From: Rhynchopus euleeides
Taxonomy: Eukaryota; Euglenozoa; Diplonemea; Diplonemida; Diplonemidae
Assembly (NCBI GenBank): GCA_963210315.1
Contig: OY723312.1
Span: 558,001 to 622,000, forward strand
DNA length: 64,000 bases
Direction: 5' to 3'
The position numbers and the translations under genes are program-made. Positions within the stretch are counted from its first letter, which is position 1. Each line of letters opens with the position of its first letter. Under the pieces are notes generated by a model. The model had not been told where the DNA came from and ran no database searches. It saw only the letters and a program-made list of their open reading frames with translations. Shown in pieces: positions 51,561 to 62,990 of the stretch.

Positions 51561-52029
51561 TCAGTTCGTCGTAGCCAACACAGGAAACGTTTCACCGTGC
51601 GAATCCGTGAGCGAATCCTGCGAACACTTCACACACCCGGCAGGATGTGGAGGTGTTCAGCGTTCAAAGAAGAGGGCACGCGTCCTGTCGTACTGTGTCT
51701 GCTTGCCGGGGCTCGCGCAGCAGCCTTCGTTGTCACCCCGGCAAGCTTTCTGGCAAAGAAAGCCCCATCTCCTTCTTGACTTTATTTTCCTCGCAAAACA
51801 TACAACATCGGGCTCGCGCGAAAAGACCCCGATGTCGATCAGTTTTAAGACGCGCGTCAGACACGAGCGGGCCCAACCCCCACCCCCACACCCACCACAT
51901 CCAATATGTCACTCCTCTGAACTGATCGCCCAACACAGCGGGTCTTCGCTGTCGGAGAATAGATTTTTCCAGCAAAGTTTGGCGGGTTTTACCTATAAGA
52001 AATAGGATCAAACGCACCAAAAAATGCAA

Positions 52030-52232
52030 AAAATCGCACTCCTTTCGCTTTATTATAGACACCCTGTCCAGCAACTGTGGGAGAACAGTTCCGGACTATT
52101 TTTTGTTGAGCGCACACACATGTGCGAGGCCCCGTGAAGTGGCATAGGTGATAATCCAAAGCTTCAGTCATACGATTTCCTTCGTTACTTCGCGACCTCG
52201 CTACGCTTCGTCGCTCGTAACTCGTAAAAAAT
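52030..52232 (-). mobile_element. Solo B-A repeat of the VIPER-like element
   Basis: Carries repeat B (AATCGCACTCCTTTCGCTTT to GTTGAGCGCACAC) followed by repeat A (GAGGCCCCGTGAAGTGGCAT to TCGTAACTCGTAA), as in 10076-10291, without ORFs. Analogous to a solo LTR: recombination between split direct repeats would leave this. It is several percent diverged from the full element, so it descends from another insertion. Confidence 0.8.
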
Positions 52233-52356
52233 ATGCACAGCTTTTGGCACCACATCGAAACCCCCTCGGTGTGCCACCGGTTTCGACGCGTGATTTGTTT
52301 TTCCGTGTATTGTGTACGTGCGTGGCGCGAATTCGGGGAGAGGGGGGGGGGGGGTA

Positions 52357-53504
52357 GGGGGGGTCAAATGGGGGTGACAAACACGATTTTTCAAAAAACC
52401 GGCGCAGAGGCCCCAAAGCCCCCGTAAACCCTCCAAACCCCCCCAGATCGGTCCGGAAACCCATCGAACCCCACTTTTCCACCATTCCGGGCACCTCAGG
52501 TGCCCGAATTGGGGTACCTAAACTTTGTGCCACCGTTTGGTGCCGGACAGTGCCACTGTGTGGGAGGTTGGAAAAGAAAATGCCCCAACACCCCACATCT
52601 GAGGGTTGCAATGCATGTTGCTTGCCAACCACGTCATCCGGTGGGTGTCAGGCGCTATGTAGGTGGCATGAGCCAGGTCTTCGATGTGTTCTGGCTTGTA
52701 TATATACCTCCCTGCCTGCGGCACAGGCACTGCCTTTGTCCCCCACACCAGCCACAGAGAGCGTATTGTACTCGGTCCACGGTTGCTGATTCATTGTGAT
52801 GCGTTGTATCCTCGAGTGAACGTCACACACTAGTGGCACCACCACCCGCCATCCGAGAGCTGTATTGACTTTGCGCCCTTCCGTTGCATTCACCTCGCCA
52901 CGCATATTGCACCGTTCAGTACCAGTGCTCTTGGGCCAGGCAAAGTAGACCGCAGCAACTACCAATTCTGGCACAATGGGTACCACGACAGCGCACTTCG
53001 TGTGTTCCCGGAATGTACAGCTCGTGTTGCAACAGTCGTTGTCAACACATCCCGGTTGTGGAGCACTGCTGCACAGGAATCACACGACAATCTGGACTTG
53101 TTCCGTACCTACAGGCAGCCTCCCGGTGCATGGTGGCAGGGAGGTACATATACAAGCCAGAACTCATCGAAGACCTGGCTAATGCCACCTACATAGCGCC
53201 TGACACCCACCGGATGACGTGGTTGGCAAGCAACATGCATTGCAACCCTCAGATGTGGTGTGTTGGGGCATTTTCTTTTCCAACCTCCCACACAGTGGCA
53301 CTGTCCGGTACCAAACGGTGGCACAAAATTTAGGTACCCCAATTCGGGCACCTGAGGTGCCCGGAATGGTGGAAAAGTGGGGTTCGATGGGTTTCCGGAC
53401 CGATCTGGGGGGGTTTGGAGGGTTTACGGGGGCTTTGGGGCCTCTGCGCCGGTTTTTTGAAAAATCGTGTTTGTCCACGTAAAAGGGTGGCATTTGACCC
53501 CCCC
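52357..53504. mobile_element. Foldback TIR element, copy 2 (1148 bp)
   Basis: Near-identical to 18510-19656 over its whole length, in the same orientation, with TA on both sides (52355-52356 and 53505-53506). Flanks beyond TA are poly-G here and poly-C at copy 1, so both insertions are in homopolymer tracts. Confidence 0.9.
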
Positions 53505-53506
53505 TA

Positions 53507-53988
53507 GGGGGGGGGGGGTGGGTAGCAGAACACCAGAATTGAATCAAAAAAAGAACCAAAACGCTCAAAATAGCAAAGAAAAGTGGGGGTAAATAATACA
53601 CCTGCCCCCGGAACCCCCTCCCCAATCCCCCCATAAACCCCCCCCCCCCCCACTGGGTGCAGGCTATACGCGTGGTGAAGCAAGCGGCACCATCACGCGA
53701 CGCAGGGGGTATCCCACTACAGGGGGGAGAGGACTATTCACACTTTTAAGTATGCGAGAACAGCACCCACGCGGCACACCTGCCACATCACTTGAGAGAA
53801 AGGTTCGAGGGGGGTGGGGGGGAGGGGAGAGGGCAGCGGTGGATATCAACACATACACGCCAGATGCCACCCCCCCGACGGAGGGGAGATTTCTGACCTG
53901 GAACGTATCCCGGAAAGTATTGGCTGGGAAAGGGGAGGAGGGGGTGTGGGGTAGGGTAGAGAATGTGGTGAAATATAGTAGAGGGGGG
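53507..53988. other. No gene seen
   Basis: C/G-rich tracts and short ORFs without domains. Confidence 0.4.
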
Positions 53989-54108
53989 GGGGGTCTTGAA
54001 ACGACGTTACGGGGGTGGTCGTCAGTGCATTTTAGTGTATTTTCCAGTTGAATTTGGCTGAAAAACTGACGGAGATTGACGAAGGATAACGACCAGCGAA
54101 GACCCCCC
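53989..54108 (-). mobile_element. MITE family A copy, left end altered
   Basis: The right end AACGACCAGCGAAGACCCCCC is intact. The left end reads GGGGGTCTTGAAACGACGTT, then ACGGGGGTGGTCGTCAGTGC, so the TIR carries a change after GGGGGTCTT. Inner sequence matches the other copies. Confidence 0.75.
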
Positions 54109-54204
54109 AGAGAAGAGTAAGGAACACAGAGGCAAAGAGAGGGGGTGGGGGAGGAGAAGGAGGGTGGGGGGGGGGGGGGTGGAAGAAAAGGGGGATAACC
54201 TTAG

Positions 54205-54250
54205 GAAGGCCCCCCCCATTCACTCGGCATGCAGGCTTGTGCAGGTCCCG
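54205..54250 (+). repeat. Family D motif, diverged
   Basis: ATTCACTCGGCATGCAGGCT, then TGTGCAGGTCCCGAGC; compare 15383-15424. Confidence 0.45.
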
Positions 54251-54666
54251 AGCGGTAGTCTGTTGCTTGCCCTGTGATGTTGTGTGGGGAAAAGGGGGGG
54301 GGGGGGCAACCTGCGCTGGGCACAATTTAACGCCCCTTTAGTTCCCACCAGCAGGCAGCCAGGCATGCAGCCGGTTTTGCTGCCGGGAGTGCCATGCCGT
54401 TTCATCAGCATATTTCGCAAAAGAAGAAAGCTCCGCATCGCATGTGCTGCCTGTTGACAAAAGACACGGCCCGTCTCCCCACCCCCTCTGTTTCGCCTGA
54501 GTCTCGGGACTCCAGGTTAAAAGTTCAGACCTTTTCAGAACTTTTCGGTGCCGGTGGGGATGGAGGAGAGGAAGGGGCGGAGGGGGTGACGATTGCCCCT
54601 CGCGCTCGAGAGTGCAGCAGAAGAGAAAAGAGTGATGGGGGAGGGGGGAGGAGGCGGGGTTGGTGA

Positions 54667-54775
54667 CTTCGCTCTGTGCCACACTGTGTGTGCCTGTCAA
54701 AACTGTGTCACGTTACAGCCAGTTTTGTGAGGCGGTTCACCTTTTCTCACTCCTCTGCATTTCTGAGCTTAGGCC
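54667..54775 (-). mobile_element. MITE family C copy
   Basis: ACTTCGCTCTGTGCCACACT, then GTCAAAACTGTGTCAC, ending CTCTGCATTTCTGAGCTTAGG. Confidence 0.6.
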
Positions 54776-55902
54776 CCCCATAGGGTTTCGTTCGCTATTT
54801 TCTCTGTAAAAAAATACACCCCCCTCCCCCCGGCAATATCCACAGGCCTGCGCAGGTGGTTCCCCCCCCCCCTAAATAATCAGGAGAACAAGAGGAGGAA
54901 GGGGCGGTCGCGATGCGGATATATTTATATAGAATGACTGTGGAAAGAAGGCTGTGGTGGGGCAACAATTAGAGGCGCTACAGGAGGCGGGGAGGGGTTG
55001 GGGTCACATGTGTTGGTGGAAATATTGAATTGAAACCAAGATTGGTTGGTTGATCCGGCAGACGTTGGCGATTGTCACCTCCCCCGGTGCAGCGGAGGGT
55101 GGTGGGGAGGGGGGGCGGGGGCCGTGCCTGCCTGTTTTAGGCCAGAATGCACCCGGCTGGTTCCGGAACACAGCAGGCACCTTCACCCCCCCCCCCTCCA
55201 TTCCCCCCACCCCACCCCACAAACTCTCTCGCGCGAGTCTTTTTATGGTTCGTTCAAGGCGCACCAATTGAACTCTAATACAACCTCTACTGTCGCACAC
55301 ACCTCCTGCTGCCGTTTCATGAAAAAAAAATCGCAAAAAAAAATGGGAGGGGATGGGATGCTCATTTGTTTTTGGATTCAATGATTTTCTTCCTTTTATG
55401 GCAGCACAGCTCCAGCCAACTCAAGGCCGCCAGCTTCGCTGTATGACTGTGCATGCGTGCACCTGGGCCACAACCATTTTATTTGAATAGTCCCTTCTCG
55501 CCGGTACCTTTTCCACTGCGTTCGGTATGCAGTGCTGCATCCATCCAGGAGCACCTTGTTGCATTGACTCTTCTGTCACATACCCCCACACGCCTGCTGA
55601 AGGTTGGTGTCGTGAGGTGAGGTTCACAAGAGGGCATGGACATTGTTACAATCATGCGTGTGGCGGTGCCCACCCACATCGGGAGGCGTGCTTTATCGGC
55701 ATATCTGTTCGCTGCACCGGCACCGCGGGCACTGGGGAGGAACAGTGTTGCCAAATAAGATTGCAAATAAAAGGGCATGTCGCACGCAAAAAAATATGAG
55801 AGGCAGGGGCAAGCAGTGATGACGAGCTGAGAGAAGAAAAATACCGTTTGCCGGCGGGCCCCCGTCCCGCATCCTCCAATGGGGGAGGGGCGCAGGATCT
55901 GC
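54776..55902. other. No gene seen
   Basis: Frames on the minus strand (55479-55988, 55652-55945) run into repeat E and have no domains. Nothing supportable. Confidence 0.4.
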
Positions 55903-56160
55903 ATTTTGAACGATTTTGAACGATTTTTGGCCGTGCTCGTAGCATTCCCCGTTGAGGGGGTCGCTATTTCGTGTTCTCCTGGCCGCACGGAGGCATTGCC
56001 TTACGTCGCCTCTTCCTCTTTTCCTTTGGTGGTGTGTTGGTCTGGCACAGAGGGCGGGACCGTGCTGATATGCACAGTGACGACTCTCCCTTTTGTTTTG
56101 TGCCCGCCTCCACCGAGATTCGGCTGATGCCTCTCAGACTGGGGGCGGGCGGTCGCCGAC
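55903..56160 (+). repeat. Dispersed repeat E, plus copy
   Basis: TTTTGAACGATTTTGAACGA, then TTTTTGGCCGTGCTCGTAGC, to GACTGGGGGCGGGCGGTCG. Inverted copy at 22309-22571; partial copy at 47283-47397. Confidence 0.8.
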
Positions 56161-56268
56161 GCTGACGCGCCTGGCGGCCTGTGGAAAGTGACGTGGGGCT
56201 GGGATGGGGGGGGGGGGGGTGCTGGGGGGTCGGGCCGAAGCCCTTGTTCTCTGATGATGTTATTTGGT

Positions 56269-57399
56269 TCACGCGTTCAGGTAGTCCTTCTCGCCGTGCT
56301 CCGTTACCCCTGCCTCGGCCAGGTAGCGCAGTGCCTCCTTGCAGTTGTGCAACAGCAGGTTGTGCACGTTTGTGGCTGTGAGGTGGTGTCGGGCCGACGC
56401 TGTCGCGGGGCAGCCGAAGAAGAGGTGCTTCAGTGAGACCCCAGGCGGGGGGTGGCCCGGCGCATGCTTCAGGCAGGGTTGGCAAGGTGGTTGTGCCGTG
56501 CCCGGGATGTCGTGGTCGTAGACCAGGCGGTGGTGGTCGGCCCGGAGTCGGCGGATGGTGGTTTCCCCTAAGCGGGTGAGTCCCTCCATGCGGAGGTCGG
56601 GGCGTTGCAGTCGCGTCTCCCCGATTCCCGAACGGTACGCGTACACGCTGTCCGTGCGGGGCACCGTTGCGTCGTTGTAGATGTGTCGGCGGAGGACGAC
56701 ACGAGCCGACGCGAGGCTAACCGGTTCCACCTGCGGCCGGAAGGCACCGATTTGCGCCTGTTTGTCAGCGAGTTCGTTCCCTGCTACCCCAACGTGTGAC
56801 GGGATGTAGCGGAGGTGGGTGGTGACATCGTGGGTTTGGGCGAGCTCGTTCAACCACCTCCAGATGTCCCATTCGGTGGATCCTCTCGCTCGCTGCGGGC
56901 CGCTCAGCAGCGCGTTCAGTGCGCTCTGCGAGTCTGTGAGGATGGCGATCGTTTCGCCTGGGGATACCAGGGTGCATAGGTGAGCGAGGGATTCTCTGAT
57001 GGCCACCAGCTCCGCCTGGTAGCTGATGCAGCGGAGTCCTGCCGGCCAGGCGAGCTTTTTCCTGAGGCGGCCCTCCGGCATGCTGTACACCGCTGCTCCT
57101 GCGCCGCCCTGCTGTTGCCGCGATGTGGAGTTGGAGACTGACCCGTCGGTGTACACATGCCAGGCGCATGTCGGGAGGGCCTGGATGGTCTGCTCTGCCA
57201 GGTCCCGGAGGGTGTCTTTCGGGGTGGCGGCCTTTGGGGCGGTGAGCCCCGGCAGCGTCGCCAGGATGTGTACTCGTGGCAGCACCAGGTTCCATTCCCA
57301 GGGGGGGATGGGGTGTGCTGCATGCAGGGGGGCCAGCAGGGGGGTGCGCCCGTCGACCTTCGAGGATTTCACCAGACTCCGTGCCTGATGTAGCCAGCT
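56269..57399 (-). pseudogene. 5'-truncated LINE: RNase H and C-terminal zinc-knuckle region
   Basis: The minus frame encodes an RNase HI with the full catalytic set: Asp in WHVYTDGSVSNS, Glu in CISYQAELVAIRES, Asp in IAILTDSQSALNAL, and His/Asp in YIPSHVGVAGNELADKQA. A Cys/His cluster follows (CQPCLKHAPGH...LKHLFFGCPATASARHH), as in LINEs that carry RNase H after the reverse transcriptase (I, Ingi, Tad groups). No reverse transcriptase motifs are found upstream before the frame loses meaning around 57400, so the copy is 5'-truncated, typical of target-primed insertion. No poly-A tail is seen; the 3' side runs into a C-rich stretch at 56200-56215 and repeat E. The stop follows GEKDYLNA. Confidence 0.82.
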
Positions 57400-57908
57400 G
57401 CCTCCCGTGTTCCCGGTGTTTATTTTGCAGGGGAAATACCCACTTCTCAAAGCACTGCCTGTCAACAAAACAAGATAGGGCTGGTGTTTTGCGCGCCAAA
57501 TCCGGACAAGCACAAAAAGCAAGCCTTTTGGTGCCCAAAAAAAAAAGCGCTGTTGTCTGCCACCTTCTTTTTTTGAAATTGACAGGATACATCGTTGCAG
57601 TTAAAAATGGCCGGCTAATCCACGACATCAAAAAGAGATCAAACAACAGCCCGATGGTGTTCGAAACAGGATACCCCCCAGTCTCGCAAAAGGGGGGGGG
57701 GGGTTTGATCGTCGGAGTGAATGGAAAGCGAATCTCCCCAGCACCTTCTCGCAATGGTAGTCCTTTTTGTAGTCACTAAAAAGAGGGGGGGGGGGGGCGC
57801 GGATGACGACCACCCACACCCCCCTACCCCATATTTTTCCGCCATTCGCTGTTATGAATTTATCGCACATCTCTGCAGTTTGGTTGCCGTGATCCAACTG
57901 CACAACAG
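57400..57908. other. No gene; one dispersed repeat
   Basis: 57690-57790 (TTGATCGTCGGAGTGAATGG; CCCAGCACCTTCTCGCAATG; GTCCTTTTTGTAGTCACT) recurs in rearranged, diverged form at 61090-61330. Confidence 0.5.
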
Positions 57909-58109
57909 AGGGCCCTTCGCTCAGAAGTGCAGAAAGAGTCTGAGGCAGGACTTTGAAAGTGCCGCCTTGATATCCTTGTTGGATAGAGCCCTCATATCAC
58001 ACCCTCAATCAGCTGACGAAAGAGTGAGAAAAGGTGACCCGACATTCACAGCACTGGCTGCGAAGGCGGCACAAATTTGACACACAGTGCGACACAGAGG
58101 AGCGAAGGC
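57909..58109 (+). mobile_element. MITE family C copy, long variant
   Basis: Begins GCCCTTCGCTCAGAAGTGCA and ends TTGACACACAGTGCGACACA, then GAGGAGCGAAGGC; about 200 bp, the longest copy, with unrelated central sequence. Confidence 0.65.
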
Positions 58110-58499
58110 ACCACCCCTCAGGTGTTTAGAGTTTGCTTTTTGTGTGTCACATGTTGCAGTGCCCGCACCCACTGCCTCCCATAGACATAAATCATCAAAG
58201 CCACAGCGATAGCGAAACGCCTTGCCGAAACGGTGTGGTGCACCAGGAGTCTGGAACAGTGTTGCTTGCGCGGGCGTCTATCCACTCCGAACAAACAGAG
58301 GGACGGCTGTTCACCGAGGTATCACGCCACCGTGTGCTTCCCTCGGTGGGACGCAGAACGCAAGACACTCAAAGGAAAGAGGAAGATCCCCGGGCACAGG
58401 GAGATCCCACACCGTCCGATCCGCTAGAGATCCGCAAGAAATCGGGGGCCGGCAGGTGCGGCGGGCGGGGTAGCTAAATAATGGAAGCGCACAGAGAGG

Positions 58500-58868
58500 G
58501 TTAACCTCCCTTCACTCGTTATGCAGTGCCTGGGGGAGAGGGTGGGGGAGGGGGTGGCGGACTGCTTCTCGAAAAAAAATACCCCATGAAGACCAGGGGA
58601 TAGCTTTGGGTCGGTTGGGGGAAGGGGGAGGGGGGGTGGCCTGTTGAGGCAACTTCCGAATCGCACAGATAATTTGAAGGGCCCTCGCAGGAGGATCGGC
58701 AACGGTGTTTTGTTTTTTTTTTTCGTTTCAGGTGGGAGGGGTTACTTTAGACGCCTCTCAGAAAGGTAGGGTGGGGGGGGTGGGGTGGGGTAGTGAAGTG
58801 GAAGAAAGGGAAAAGGAAAACCAGAGTTGACCTCCCTCCACTCGATATACAGGTTGTGTCCGAGCACT
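58500..58868 (+). repeat. Two family D motifs
   Basis: 58500-58535 (TTAACCTCCCTTCACTCGTT, then ATGCAG) and 58826-58868 (TTGACCTCCCTCCACTCGAT, then ATACAGGTTGTGTCCGAG). Each follows a purine-rich GGAAG stretch, as at 15370 and 20000. Confidence 0.6.
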
Positions 58869-58989
58869 AGTGTTGATGAGAAAGGCATAAATGAGGGGCG
58901 GGGGCGAGCGGGCTGCTGTTTCTTTTGCTTATTTCGTTCTCTTCTCTGAAAATCATTGACGTTGTCAATTCATGACAAATCTCACATAA

Positions 58990-59097
58990 GGGGGTCTTCG
59001 CTGGTCGTTATCCCTCGTTATTCTTCGTCAGTTTTCAGCCAATTCAACTGGAAATTCACTAAAGTGCACTGACGACCACCCCGTAGCGAAGACCCCC
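58990..59097 (+). mobile_element. MITE family A copy
   Basis: 108 bp with perfect ends GGGGGTCTTCGCT / AGCGAAGACCCCC; same orientation as 44688-44795. Confidence 0.88.
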
Positions 59098-59622
59098 TGA
59101 AAGAATCGGTTGAAATGCACCACAACGCACCATTTTCGGCACCGTCACGAAGCTCACCCTCCCTCCCCTATATATTTGGCATTTTTCGTTACACTTTTTC
59201 CCCTATTCGCCAGATTCGTTCAGCAAAACTCGCACATGTTAACGTAAATTGAACGTTTGCTGCTGCTGCCGATTCCCATAGAGACCTGTGGTGACACGCA
59301 CACACCCCGGCCTGTGTTTTGAGATGTGGATCTGCAATACGAACGGCAGCGGCAATTTTTCCTTTTGTGTGTTCAACTTTTTCTTTCAATGCAAGATACA
59401 GCGGAAAGCCTCAGGAGTGACAGTAGCAAATTCGTCACCCACCCACCCATGTCCAACACCTGAATCATAGCCACGATTTACGCCATGTAGAGACATGCAA
59501 TCACACGACCGCACAGCAGGGCCGCGGTGGCGCACAGTCTATTGGTGAAAGGTGATGGTTCGATGGTGAAAATCGTGCTGCGAAAAATGCCATATTTGCT
59601 GCCACACACACACACATACATA
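59098..59622. other. No gene seen
   Basis: Short ORFs only; a CA/CATA microsatellite at 59601-59621 forms the left flank of the TRIM-like element. Confidence 0.45.
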
Positions 59623-60778
59623 CAAGCCCTCAAGACTCTTGGAGCGGCCTGACTATTTAGTGTCTTTGTCGCAGCAAGGGGGCGATATATACCGCTTTTT
59701 TATTGATTTCACGTGTCAGTGTTTGACTTTTTCGCAACTTCATTTCTTCCTTTTCTCCCTCTCCAACCCCACCCGTGACACCACCAGGGTTTAGCTAGCC
59801 CTGGTCCGATTATCCCCGGTTCTTCGCTGAAGAGACGCGGCCGGGGGGAGGGGTACGAAGAGTACGCGTCGAAACCGGTGTCACGTCGTGTTGGGGAATC
59901 CTTCGGGAGTGCGATACTGAAGGGGAGGTGCCACTGCCCGTGCAGGGCGACACCGCCTTAAAACTTTATAACCACACACAAACCCTCTATTCCCCCAGGC
60001 CTGATGAGCAATCCCCCCTGCCTCATGTTGTGACTTCCTTTCTACCTTGCACAAAACATCCCATTTGCCCCTTTACTTCCTTCGAAAGTGTTGTGACTAC
60101 CCCCCCTTCCCCACCCCTCGGGAGTGCCACTCCTCTGGTGGTTAAAAGTGACCCGCCGTTGTGCCTTCGGCATCTGTTGCGTGTGCCGTCGTATGCTTCC
60201 TATGCACTAGTTATAGCTATCCGGGGGCGGTCTGCTGTCGCACCAGTGGGCTGCCCCACCTCTGCACCCTCGGTTTTTAAGATGTTCACCACAGCGGAGA
60301 ATGATCCCCTTCTCTGTGGCGATCGAGCCAAGCTGGACGAGGTTCGCCTTCGGGCGAAGGTCATGTGGGCGGACAAAAGGTGCCTGCTCCTGAGACTCAT
60401 CAGCAACCTGTTTCTTCCTTCAAGCCCTCAAGACTCTTGGAGCGGCCTGACTATTTAGTGTCTTTGTCGCAGCAAGGGGGCAATATATACCGCCTTTTTA
60501 TTGATTTCACGTGTCAGTGTTTGACTTTTTCGCAACTTCATTTCTTCCTTTTCTCCCTCTCCAACCCCACCCGTGACACCACCAGGGTTTAGCTAGCCCT
60601 GGTCCGATTATCCCCGGTTCTTCGCTGAAGAGACGCGGCCGGGGGGAGGGGTACGAAGAGTACGCGTCGAAACCGGTGTCACGTCGTGTTGGGGAATCCT
60701 TCGGGAGTGCGATACTGAAGGGGAGGTGCTACTGCCCGTGCAGGGCGACACCGCCTTAAAACTTCATAACCACACACA
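59623..60778. mobile_element. TRIM-like element: 358-bp direct repeats around 440 bp
   Basis: Direct repeats 59623-59980 and 60421-60778 are collinear (offset 798) with only a handful of substitutions (for example GCGATATATACCGC versus GCAATATATACCGC). Each contains the hairpin CCAGGGTTTAGCTAGCCCTGG. Both outer flanks carry ACACACATACATA, consistent with a target duplication but confounded by the microsatellite. The internal 440 bp has no RT, integrase or protease. The plus frame 59928-60458 spans LTR and internal sequence and includes KMFTTAENDPLLCGDRAKLD; a captured gene piece is possible. Ends are not TG...CA and no tRNA-like primer site is recognised, so the LTR interpretation is tentative. 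Confidence 0.65.
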
Positions 60779-61470
60779 TACATAGAGAAGCACAGCCACA
60801 CCTGAGTTAAGCTCGTTGTTTTAGTGTATAGGTCGCACCGACGCACAACTCCGATCAGATAACCTCCCTCCACTGCCGCCCCCTCCAGACACCCATACGC
60901 ACACCCCCTTCACATTCCTTCTGCAGAACCACACCACCCTCACGCGCACCCATTTGAGATAGCCTGCTGCACGCATGTGAACCTTTCGTTGCAACAGCAA
61001 GAAGAACAAGAGTGTGCCACAACAGGACAGAGAGTGTGTTTTCTTTGAACGATGTCGAACCGTTCTATTTGCCGTGCCTCTGAGAAAGGGGGGGTTTTGA
61101 TCGTCGAGAGTGAATGGAAACTTTGTGTCTGCAAATCAGAAAGGGGAGAGAAGAACCAGCGGGTATTCGTCGATCGCGAGAACACACCCACACGCCTGCT
61201 GCGGGTGTGGTGTGTCCTGCATGATCTGCATAGCATAGTTTCCTGCGTTGTTGGCACAACTCCAAAAAAGCAAGCCTCCCAGCACCTTCTCGGAATGTTA
61301 GTCCTTTTTGTAGTCACTGAGAGAAAGGGGGGGGGGGTAGTTTTTGGAAGAACAGCTAGCTTTTCGCACTAAAAAGACTCGTGGCAGCGTTCGGTATCTG
61401 CACACATGCACTAGCAGGCACCGTTCGTACAAACAAAGAACGCAACTCCAAGTCTTTTTTGGCTGCATTA
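60779..61470. other. No gene; assorted dispersed repeats
   Basis: 60820-60885 (TAGGTCGCACCGACGCACAA) resembles blocks at 38515 and 40860. 61365-61465 is an inverted copy of 9580-9695. No coding support. Confidence 0.45.
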
Positions 61471-62919
61471 CTGGGGGGGGTCAAATAGTACTACCGGGTA
61501 GTACTAATAGGCGGGACCGCTTGCCTAAATCGTGAAAATGTAGATAAATGGTAATTGGTGACGATGAGTCACTTTTATGACCCCCAGGTCGCCAAAACGC
61601 TGTTTATCGGCATGTTTGGAATCCGTACGGATTGTGATGGGGTCATTTCAGTTGTGAGTTGCCTAATTTCAACCTTGTTTATGGGTTGGCTTCCGGGCCA
61701 AAGACCCTCCAGAGGTTCAATGGGATCCAAGGGGATCATACACATGCAGATCCCCTCGCCGGTACACTACCGACACCCAGTAAACACCCGCGTCACTGGT
61801 GTTCAACACGGCGGCGAATCACGTGTCGCGCGCCGTGCTCGAGAGGGCCCCACCTCGCTCGGCGGTGTGGAAGGGGCGTCTCTTGAGGTCGATGACCTGC
61901 TTGCAGAGGCTCGAGCGAGACCAAAAGATCGTTAGGCCATGCTTTCACACCGAGGATCGGTACTGAAGATCATGTATCGAGCAAGATTTTACCCTTATGC
62001 TCTACGTGAGATTTCTGTTCTCACTGAGCTTGCCTTCGGACACCTGCGTTAATGTGTAACAGAGTGTGCCGCCCCAACCAAACTCCCCACCTGACTGGTG
62101 TCTCCAAACGAGGACTCACTAGCTAACGCCAGTTTGTCGCTAGACAACCTCCCCCACAGCCAGTGCCCCCATGCAGGTTACTGCGTACTGCAGCTCTTCC
62201 TTGCGATCGCTTCAAGGTTCGCCAGGTCATGACGGGTCACATTTCGGGAGAGTTGTGTGGGAGAAACGGGTTGGACGGGTTCTTATGTATCCGATGGTCT
62301 GCAGTGGTTGGCAGTGCTGCTCTTCAGAGCGTGGCGTTGATTACCAGCTCAGCCAGGAGGCTCGGTGCAACCGATTTTTCTCAGCGGCATGCCCCTACTA
62401 CAGGGGCAACAGTCTTAGAAAGGGGAAAAACGGGCAAAAAGGGGGGTACCTGGGACCCCCCGTGTATAAGTCCCCCCCCCTTACCCCCGTGTTTAAGTCC
62501 CCCCCTGGGGGTCTGGCAGGGGGGGGACTTAAACACAGGTGGACCTAAACACGGGGGTGGGCTGGTCTGGAGGGTCATCAGGTGGCCCCTAGGCCCTCCA
62601 GGTGCTGTCAGAGTCGAAAAGTGGGGTGCCAAAAGTCCATCCGGACCGGAATTACCCCCCTACGACAGCAGAGGAAGAGGTCTTCTTGGTCTCCACTGTG
62701 CCACCCCCGTGTTTAAGCCCCCCCTGTGTTTAGGTCCGCCCCCCCCGTGTTTAAGTCCCCCCCGGCCGAAAATCGCCTCCAGGGGGGGGACTTAAACACG
62801 GGGGGTCCCAGGTAGTACTAATATACTGGAAAAACAATCTATTTTGAAAAACCCAGGGGGTAGTTGTATTTGAGGGGGTAGTTGTATTTAAAGGGGTAGT
62901 ACAATTTGACCCCCCCCAG
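61471..62919. mobile_element. TA-target TIR element, 1449 bp
   Basis: Ends CTGGGGGGGGTCAAATAGTA / ACAATTTGACCCCCCCCAG, each flanked by TA (61469-61470; 62920-62921). Subterminal words TAGTACTA and GGTAGT repeat inside both ends. 62450-62810 is an array of GTGTTTAAGTCCCCCC and its complement (about eight copies). The left interior resembles window positions 1-192. No transposase is recognised; non-autonomous. Confidence 0.75.
62450..62815. repeat. Word array: GTGTTTAAGTCCCCCC / GGGGGGACTTAAACAC
   Basis: Direct and inverted copies alternate at 62461-62560 and 62705-62810. The unique piece between them (62560-62700) is the inverted relative of 45252-45350. Confidence 0.7.
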
Positions 62920-62990
62920 TAACAAAGGAAGGACACGCCCTTTCGCTCGCACATTGTGTTTTTCTCTTGTTGGATTCGGGTTTGTGTAGC

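Noticed and set aside
62471..62815. Minus-strand Pro/Gly-rich ORFs
   Set aside because: Produced by the GTGTTTAAGTCCCCCC word array, not by a gene.
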